Origin: Selaginella moellendorffii
Lineage: Eukaryota; Streptophyta; Lycopodiopsida; Selaginellales; Selaginellaceae
Direction: 5' to 3'
NCBI RefSeq assembly: GCF_000143415.4
Contig: NW_003314310.1
Span: 1,056,611 to 1,120,610 of the forward strand
Length of the DNA: 64,000 nucleotides
Below, one piece after another: positions 57,078 through 64,000 of the stretch. Position 1 is the stretch's first letter; each line of letters starts with the position of its first letter. Made by a program: the position numbers and the translations under genes. A model generated the notes under the pieces. That model was not told the DNA's origin and made no database searches. It was given only the letters and a program-made list of their open reading frames with translations.

Positions 57078-57442
57078 TGTGAAGAGAAACTAGCCTCTTC
57101 ACCTAACACTTTGAAGAAAGACAGAATTCCAACAACAAGCAGCTCTCAAAAAAAACAAAAAACCTTAAATTGAAGGAATGTGACTCAAGCCACGTGGCTA
57201 ACTCTAACGGTAGGACAGGATGGCATTGGTGGCTGCTACATTCTCTACTTTGGTGGCAGGAAGACCCTTTACTCACGACCTCCAGAGGGGTGAGCACACT
57301 TATAGAAACTGTAAAATGCTTAAACAAACAACATTGTGGCTACATTTTGTCTCTTGTGTTTATAATCACCGGGCCGTCGGATGAAGATCGTGCGAATCCC
57401 TAACCCTAGCCAATATATAGGTTTCACGATAGGGTGTCAACA
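57078..57442 (-). repeat. Antisense LTR abutting the CRN-like gene
   Basis: 365 bp. In its own (minus) orientation it starts TGTTGACACCC and ends CTCTTCACA, followed immediately by the Met-tRNA primer site. TG...CA ends plus the primer site identify it as an LTR. The right boundary (57,442) is 6 nt before the ATG of the next gene, so the LTR's antisense strand must supply that gene's 5' UTR and probably its promoter. A shorter copy lies at 61,702-62,035. Confidence 0.75.
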
Positions 57443-57448
57443 AGCAAA

Positions 57449-60400
57449 ATGGACGAGGAATTGGCTAAGGTGGAGGCTCAAATCGGGCTTCTTGAGCCGC
57501 AGATCCAAGCGGCTGGGGAATCTTTTTTCTCTGCCTTTGAGAGTGGCAATAAATCTCTGGTGGAATATTGGCAGAAGAAGGAAGAGCAGCTGCGGAATGA
57601 GAAAGAGCAGCTGCGGAAGGAAAAAGAACAGCTGCGGAAGGAAAAATTACAGCTGCGGAAGAAGGAACTCCTCCTCCTCCAATGTAATGGTAAGTCATTC
57701 TTTGTGTATTTCTATTTGGGGCGTTTTGCTGTGTGTCGTGGATTATGTGTGGCTATGGTGGCTTTTGGCTATGCTGCCGGTGGACGCATGCTCCCTTGTG
57801 CATCCTTGGTCGTCCTTGTATGGCTATGGCATTTGAGACCCTGGTTTTTTCTTCTAGATCTAATACTAACTTTGTTTTGTTCTGAATGTTGCAGTGCACG
57901 GATCTGGTAAGCAATTGGGAAAGCCCTTTGTTTCCTTGCACATGCATCCCCATTTTCTGTCCAGTTCTTGGTATTCCATTTGTCCAGTTCTGGATGCTAC
58001 TTTAATGCTGTCTGTCTAGTAATAGTTGGGTGTCTTCTCTTTGGGATGACTGGTATGTTTTTCGGCTTGACACTAGAGTTTGCTCAGTTATGCTCACAAG
58101 TCCTTTGTGCGTTCCTCCAAAGCCCCCTTGTTTGCTTTTCATGTCTGTCTTGTGTTTTACTTGGTCATTCCCCGATGCCTTTTCTTTCAAATTTCGTCGC
58201 TGCTAATCTGGTAGCCCTCTCTGTCGAGTACCCCTCAGATCTGTGTTGCGAAATCCCTGACCATAACCACACATGGAAGAGATGACTAACCGAGAAGGAG
58301 CTCTTTCTCCTCTCCCACAGCAGCCTCTCTTTCACCCGGAGCAGCAGCAACTCTTTATCCCGGAGCTGCTCCACTGTCCTGCTTTGCTTGCCCTGTCTGG
58401 TCACGGTTAAGGATTTTTGCTTCCTGAATCTGTTTCTTTCTTTCTGTGTGGATATCTGGTACTCTGCGCATGCTTGGTGGTCATTCTCACCCCTGTTTGC
58501 CCTTTGGCTGTGTTTAATTCTGTGGCCATTCCTCCATAAACTATATTGTACCGCTCACAGCACCAGCGCCACCAGCAGCGGGACTTCCTCCAGCCGATTT
58601 TGACGTGCCTGGTAAAAATGATGTCTAGGGGACTGAATGCCATAATTTTTTGTTTCAGACAAGATCGCCTGGGCCAAGAAGCTGGAGGAGAACCTGACCG
58701 CAGATTTTACTGACGATGGCATTGACTGGACAAGCCATGCGACTTTTCGTGAGCTCCATATTCCCGCTTTCTCTGGAATGGATGGCAGTCAAACATACAT
58801 GTACATGGGCCGCTCACTCTTCAAGGAGATAGAAAGTTTCGTATCGGGCTTGAGACACGGCACTTCGGATAAGCACAACAAACCTCCAGGTGTTATTACT
58901 GGAACTCCGGGGTCTGGGAAGACCACTGCTCTTGCTACTGTGGCGGGATATCTTCGGAAACTTTGGAAGAACACCTCCAAGAAGGTCGTCTTTATCAATG
59001 GCGAAGATTTCGTCGACAATCCCTTGAGGACAATGTGGCTGGCTCTTTTGCTGAGCTACATAAACGACCTTCCAGCCGAGCTTTCGTACCAGGGGTGGAC
59101 CTTGAAAGTATTAGAATCTTGGATCCTGTCGAGATCAGAGCAGCTTTACTTTCTGGTGGACGAGTCCAACGCGTTTGACACCACGCTGAAGAGAGAACCG
59201 GGGGCTGCCAGCGCGAAAAAAAGAGACGAGGCTTACCATTTTATGATGACGATGCAACTGCAGTACGTCGTTGTCTACTGCTCGTCCGTCGGACCTCTGT
59301 GGAGGAGCAGAGTAGTGAGCGACAAAAGCCCTCCGTACATGTTAGTCACAGGTGGTTACAACGTAAGTGGCGACTACTTTCCAACACTGGTGTGGGGCTA
59401 ACTTGTGTGCTTTTCCTTTTATCCAACAGGCTGAGGAACTGCAGGCATATTGCGAACACGAGGTTCGTCGTGCCGGGGGGCTCCAAGCGGAGGTGAGCAT
59501 AGTATTTACCGTGTCTTCCTTTAAAGCCTACTAATGGTTTGGAGTAGGAGGATCCGATTGTGGCGTATTGCAGGCTTCCCACAAGGCAAGGCCACCGGAA
59601 GTTGAATGCGAAACGCATTAAGGTAAATGAAATGTGTGAATGTGTGGCTTACCGACGCGATGAAGCAGGTTGATGGATCTGAAGAGGAGCTGAATTTGTC
59701 CGACATGGAGCTCTGCTCGGAATTCAAAAGTGAGACTGGCTGGGTTCCCAGGCTTGTCGCTCATTACGGGACCGCGATGCTACGGATGACGTACCAGATG
59801 TACGAAACTGGCGTGGAAGAGTATATCCAAGAGGCGGTCAAGAACCCATCTCGCTGGAATTGCTTCATAGCTGTGGTCGGCGGAGTGGACACGATTAGAA
59901 CGGTGTTGCCAGACGCGCTAGACACTCGATGCTTCTACGTGGATGCAGAAACAGAAACAGGAAAATGCCTATCAGATTCTCTGCGTGCGCGCACTATGGC
60001 GCTCATCACCGAGACTCTGCGGTACGCGTCCGACTTGGAGGCTAGGATGGGCATTGGCCAATGGACAAGGCTGATCCGGCACGACGACAACAGTGCTCGG
60101 GTTGGGTGGAACGCAGAAATGGCAACTCTCATTTTCATCAAACACTATGGTATCGTTATTGACACGGAAGGTCTGCAGCTTAACTTCAGACCTGAAGTGG
60201 TTGTCAGATTCGAAGGTGATTTCTCTCCCCAATTTCTGATCGCGGACAATGTTTCTCGTTTCTTCCCACCTGTGAAGTTCAACCACACGGGAGTTGATTG
60301 CCTTGGATCAAACCAGAAGCACGTTTTGTGGGTGCAAATAGCGACTGGGGTGGATGTGGTATTGAAGCATGGAAATACGCTCTCGCGATTTTTGGAGATG

Positions 60401-60739
60401 ACAAAAGGTGACGCGCGAGAGAAGGTTCTTGTCTGGATCTTGGCAGTGGACAGTGCTGATAAGATATGGATACGCAATGGCGTGGGTTACAAGGAGGTGT
60501 TCATTTGTTTTGGCCGTTTGAGTGAAATGCTGAAAGTCATCGACGTTGCATGCGGCAAGCTGCATCTCGAGAGTAGCAAGCACGTCAAGTTGGCAAGCAA
60601 CCCTGAAGAAGCTAAAGCTGAGGCGGAGGAGTTGAAAAAGCTTGGTCGGTGTGGTTCCTTGAGCACGGAGAGTGGAAAGCCGTGTCGGCGTCTTCGTGGT
60701 GCCCAGCCATATTGCCATCACCACGATAAGCGTCCTTGA
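57449..60739 (+). CDS. Crinkler (CRN)-like protein: coiled coil, P-loop NTPase, large C-terminal domain
   Basis: Seven exons (57449-57689, 57895-57906, 58561-58611, 58659-59362, 59430-59492, 59548-59622, 59669-60739) join in frame to 738 aa. Residues 1-80 form a charged coiled coil with repeated QLRKEKE units. A Pro/Ala linker leads to FSGMDGSQTYMYMGRSLFKE and a P-loop NTPase: Walker A GTPGSGKTTA and Walker B YFLVDESNAF. The C-terminal 350 residues hold a domain with VDCLGSNQKHVLWVQIA, which resembles the nuclease-like domain of CRN proteins but lacks the E-x-K lysine. The last 30 residues form a Cys/His cluster (CGSLSTESGKPC, CHHHDK) that may bind zinc. No signal peptide is seen. This layout is known from Crinkler effectors of oomycetes and fungi and from related eukaryotic proteins; its role in a plant is unknown. 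Confidence 0.75.
58262..58404 (-). other. Antisense coiled-coil-coding segment inside the CRN-like gene
   Basis: Within the intron before 58,561 the minus strand encodes TVEQLRDKELLLLRVKERLL and WERRKSSF, the same kind of heptad-rich, QLR-containing sequence as the gene's first exon on the plus strand. It looks like an inverted copy of a coiled-coil exon from a relative. Confidence 0.45.
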
Positions 60740-61449
60740 ATAATCTTCAGCCTTAGATGTTTACATTTAATGGGGAATTCTAGGGCATCTGGTGGCAAAG
60801 CTTGTGCTTCTCGACGATGGCAGTGATGGTGAGGCTGACAGATAAACGAAGTGAGTGCTGTGGAGGATTTCCATCCTTGTCCCCAGGATTTTCCAGAAGT
60901 TGCTTAGCCAGAACATCTTTCAGGTACACTGGTTTCTTCCTCTCCTTCAAAACCTTCTCTTCCTCGATTTCATCACCATTGTTATTGGAAAACTTCACCT
61001 TTTGGCTTGTACATGTTGATCCTGGCTAGCATCTCTAAAATTAGTATCTTTGCAGCACTCTATCCTCTGTCTTCATCCTCTCATTTTACAACAAATCTGT
61101 GTCCACAAGCCTGCACTTTCGAAGCAGTGGCTTCTGAAGCAGTGCCAATCTTGGCCTTTGCTTGAGGATAATAATTCAGATTAGAATACTCTTTGAGCCA
61201 GTCAAATAAAAGCTGTTAAAGGAATTTGAAAAAGGAATAGAAGAATAAAGGAGCAAAATAAAAATACATTGATGGGGAGACAAAAATGATAGAAGCAAAT
61301 GTAAAAGGAAATGAAAATAAAATAAAGGGAATGAAAGAAAAATAAAGAAGTATGAAACAATTAAAAAAAATTCTCAACCCAAAAACCACTTTAGGCAATA
61401 GAAAATAAATTCAAACCTTTATCAACCAATATAGAGAGAATAACAAGAG
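60740..61449. other. 3' flank of the CRN-like gene
   Basis: 700 bp without a supported gene; the second half is AT-rich. The segment 61,260-61,430 is purine-rich on the plus strand and resembles decayed gypsy-like sequence (compare 47,740-47,800), but too weakly for a firm call. Confidence 0.35.
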
Positions 61450-62035
61450 TGATTAATGATGAAGACACCATTCCCTTTGTAACTCCCCATACCAATTCGT
61501 TTATCAACCCACAATAGAACCTACACTTAGTTTGTGGCCATCTACCAATTTAGGGCATTTTGCAATTCCAGATACCCACCTTATAAACCAGAATTCTGCA
61601 GGCAAGGAAATTCAGTGCTTCATTTCTCCAGAGACAAAGATGACACCTAGTGTCTAAAGCACTACTCATGCCAAAAATTCTAACCTATGCCTCTGATACC
61701 ATGTGAAGAGAAGCTAGCCTCTCCACCTAACACTGAAGAAAGAGAAAACTCCAACAATAAGTGGCTCTCAAAAAAAACTAACCTTAAATTGAAGGAATGT
61801 GACTCAAGCCACGTGGCTAACTCTAACAGTGGTAGAACAGGATGGCATTGGTGGCTTCCACATTCTCTATTTTGGTGGCAGGAAGACCTTTTATTCACGA
61901 CATCCATAGGTAAAATAGAAGCCGCTTAAACAAATAAAATTGTGGCTGAGTTTTCACTTTTTGTCTCTTGTGTTTATAATTGAGTTAGTGGTCTAAACAA
62001 CCGTCGGATGAAGATCGTGCGGTCCCTGACGATTC
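61450..62035 (-). repeat. Second copy of the LTR and internal remnant
   Basis: Direct repeat of 56,796-57,395. It contains the exact Met-tRNA primer site at 61,691-61,701 (minus strand TGGTATCAGAG) and the LTR from 61,702 to about 62,035. The distal 45 bp of the LTR, next to the gene in the first copy, are missing here. Confidence 0.75.
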
Positions 62036-62330
62036 TAGGGCGCCACTGTGCGGAAACAGCTTCTCAAATGTCATGCATTCTTTGTGTATTTAGCTTTCCC
62101 CCTCGATTTGGGCTGTTTTGCTGTGTGTCGTGGATTGTGTGGTTCCATGTGGCTATGGCTGCTTTCGGCCATGGTTAAGGATTTTGCCTGTGCTGGAAGT
62201 GTGGTGCAAAATCGGCGGATGTCTATAGGGTTTCAAGGTCTTGGATTTGGCCTTGGGTGCTTGTGTGTCTGGCTCATGAATGCTACTTTAATGCTGTCAC
62301 TATGTGGCCTTAGACTGCATGGCAAAAGGC
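62036..62330 (+). pseudogene. Exon-depleted remnant of the CRN-like gene
   Basis: The stretch matches the first-intron region of the CRN-like gene (GTCATGCATTCTTTGTGTATTT; GCTGTGTGTCGTGGATT; ATGCTACTTTAATGCTGTC). The coiled-coil exon, the 12 nt exon and everything downstream are absent. It follows the second LTR copy directly. Confidence 0.65.
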
Positions 62331-62389
62331 TTGGTTGATCCTTGTTAGCCAGAGGCAAGAGCAACTTTCTTTTGAAAATGTACTTGTTT

Positions 62390-62540
62390 ATTGATCTAAA
62401 AATGACGGGAGAGGATCCATCTGATCTACACTAAAAGTGGAATCCTTTCTTCTCATCTTCCATAGACTTCTTCTTGCAAATGTTGATATTGATGTTGTTG
62501 TTCTTGATCCTCCTGTGCTTGTGAGAGCCATGGACTGAAG
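62390..62540. repeat. Dispersed repeat, copy 1
   Basis: Shares GAGGATCCA, TAGACTTCTTCTTGCAAATG and TTGATATTGATG blocks with 63,395-63,515. No coding function is recognised. Confidence 0.5.
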
Positions 62541-63137
62541 AACCTCCATCTTCATGATCACAGGATGCAACGCTGGTTCTACCAATGATGAATCCTTCTC
62601 ACCAACACCATCATCCAAAGACAAAAGCTCCCTTCTACAAAAAGAAGAAGAAGACAGTGCTATCTGGAGAGTGGCAAGAGCAAAAACCAGAAACAACTCC
62701 AAAGAAGCCTTCATTGTTATTGATGAGTTTAATCAATGCTTGCTGAGTGCCAATGGTTGGAACATGGAGGCCTTAAATAATTACAAGTATGCATGCATTT
62801 CATGCAATCAACCATTGCTTTATAAAATTTCAAAACTTATGCTATAAAGATATAATGCCAATATTCTGCTCCTCTCTTGATCAAATCCCACATTTCACAT
62901 GTATTATTTATAGGAGGTCAAATATATTTTGGAGGTATGTCATTGATAGCATGGTTGCAGAAACCCATACTACCTTTTCATAATGATCGGCAGGTTGTAA
63001 ACCACACTTTGTCAAATTTGCAAGGACTGTTAACATGGATGAATGTAAATGAATGACAATCACGTTTTTAACTCTAGAGACCAGAGATTGTAATACCAAG
63101 AGCTAAAATGCATTGCATGTAGGTCCCATTCCTTTAG

Positions 63138-63224
63138 TTGTATATGTATATATATGTATATATATGTGTATGTATATATATGTATGTATATGTATGTATG
63201 TATATATGTATATATATATATATG
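63138..63224. repeat. TA/TG-rich microsatellite
   Basis: About 87 nt of alternating TATG/TATA units. The short frames across it are simple-sequence artefacts. Confidence 0.95.
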
Positions 63225-63394
63225 GCTTTTAAGTGTTGGCTGGGCCACCCGGCGAGGAGGGGTGTCGATCGGGGCGGGTGCGTGTGCCGGTTTCCCGGCG
63301 CTCGGGGGAGCAGCTAAATATGCATTCTGGAGTGTGTTTTGTTCACTGTGCAGTGTTTTCTCCAAAATAAATATTAAGTGGTGTTCCGGGAAGA

Positions 63395-63515
63395 TAGTTT
63401 TATTAATCTACAAATGCAGAAGAGGATCCAACATTGAGGGTGGAAATTTCATTGAATCCATAAACTTCTTCCTGCAAATGTTGATATTGATGTCGATGTG
63501 GATGTTGTTGTGAGG
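63395..63515. repeat. Dispersed repeat, copy 2
   Basis: Matches 62,390-62,540 (GAGGATCCAACATTG; AAACTTCTTCCTGCAAATG; TTGATATTGATGTCG). Confidence 0.5.
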
Positions 63516-63537
63516 AATGGGAGGCGCACAAGAAATT

Positions 63538-63700
63538 TCAGTGTACAAAGGAGTGCTGTGTTCGAATTCGTGCCTTAACGTGCTTGGGAAAATACAAAGT
63601 TGGCAGCCACTCTCCGTAGGCTTTTCTTGCCTCCTTTGCTCTCCTGGCCTCCTCATCTGTACAATCTCTTGCCCAGTGTCCTGGCTTCTTGCAAATGTTG
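63538..63700 (-). pseudogene. CCHC zinc-knuckle protein fragment
   Basis: The minus strand encodes FNICKKPGHWARDCTDEEAR, then KAYGEWLPTLYFPKHVKARI and a stop. It shows the last three ligands of a CX2CX4HX4C knuckle; the first Cys is not in the visible frame. It could be the last exon of a gene with more distant upstream exons, or a TE/gag-derived remnant. Confidence 0.4.
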
Positions 63701-64000
63701 AATCTCAAGCTCCAGCTCAATAGCCGTAAGCAGGACGAGATAGAATCAGTGAGTGATTTTGCCTGTGTAATGACAAGGCAAAGCAACAAGAAGTTTAAGA
63801 AAAGAAGAAGAACAATTTGTGCAGCAATCTCGCTCTCTTGCCAAGGATCAAGCACATAGCATCCTAAATCTACCATGTAAAGACAAGAGAAACAAAACAA
63901 GGATTTTGGAATGCTAGCTGCTGCTGGCTGTATGCTTGGCACTATTCTTATTCACACATAAAAAAGTGGAAGAGACAAAGCTAAGTTAGCCAAAAGTCAT

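Noticed and set aside
63060-63365. Frame across the TA/TG repeat
   Set aside because: Tyr/Ile/Thr/His repeats from simple sequence.

Overview
The window reads as nuclear DNA of a vascular plant with a small, gene-dense genome. Genes are split by many very short introns (mostly about 45-110 bp) with GT-AG or occasional GC-AG borders. Gene content is plant-specific: cellulose synthase, a plastid pTAC5-like protein, plastid biotin carboxylase, a DUF26 receptor kinase, an LHP1-like chromodomain protein, an R2R3-MYB and an auxin-conjugate hydrolase. Very short introns, tight spacing and gene style fit a lycophyte such as Selaginella best; that name is an inference, not something the sequence proves.

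Layout. 0.4-16.7 kb is compact euchromatin: pTAC5-like (+), OST48 (+), a CesA (+) behind a 1.9 kb upstream region, NAA38/LSMD1 (+), an LHP1/HP1-like gene (+), plastid biotin carboxylase CAC2 (-), and a metallophosphoesterase (+) sharing a 249 bp divergent promoter with CAC2. 16.7-23.3 kb is a local-duplication zone: an intact F-box gene, an F-box fragment, a phosphoesterase/F-box chimera, a full-length decayed phosphoesterase copy, a tRNA-Ser(AGA) and a broken cis-prenyltransferase. 26.3-28.1 kb holds an R2R3-MYB in a large non-coding surround. 30.2-41.7 kb is again dense: Sec14-like (+), ILR1-like amidohydrolase (-), a COX23-like twin-CX9C gene (+) not visible as one long ORF, a WDR7-like WD40 protein (+) starting 21 nt after it, a cysteine-rich receptor kinase (-) and a METTL4-type adenine methyltransferase (-).

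41.8-49.8 kb is an AT-rich nest of transposons: a long-TIR element holding a small LTR element with tandem TRIM-like repeats, and a 4.2 kb Ty3/gypsy element inserted in its right arm. The gypsy copy is dead, with nonsense codons each explainable by one C-to-T change and an integrase that stops at the LTR. 50.8-51.6 kb is an AT-rich, frameshifted lectin-like pseudogene. 51.9-56.2 kb holds an intronless serine esterase with a fungal look, an RCC1-repeat gene and an unrecognised coiled-coil gene whose upstream side is TE-derived.

56.2-64 kb is the most unusual part. A copia-type LTR in antisense orientation, identified by TG...CA ends and a Met-tRNA primer site, ends 6 nt before the ATG of a seven-exon gene encoding a charged coiled coil, a P-loop NTPase, a large C-terminal domain and a Cys/His tail. 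This architecture resembles Crinkler (CRN)-type effectors. A second, exon-depleted copy of the LTR-plus-gene unit lies about 4.5 kb downstream. The window ends in repeat fragments and a zinc-knuckle remnant.
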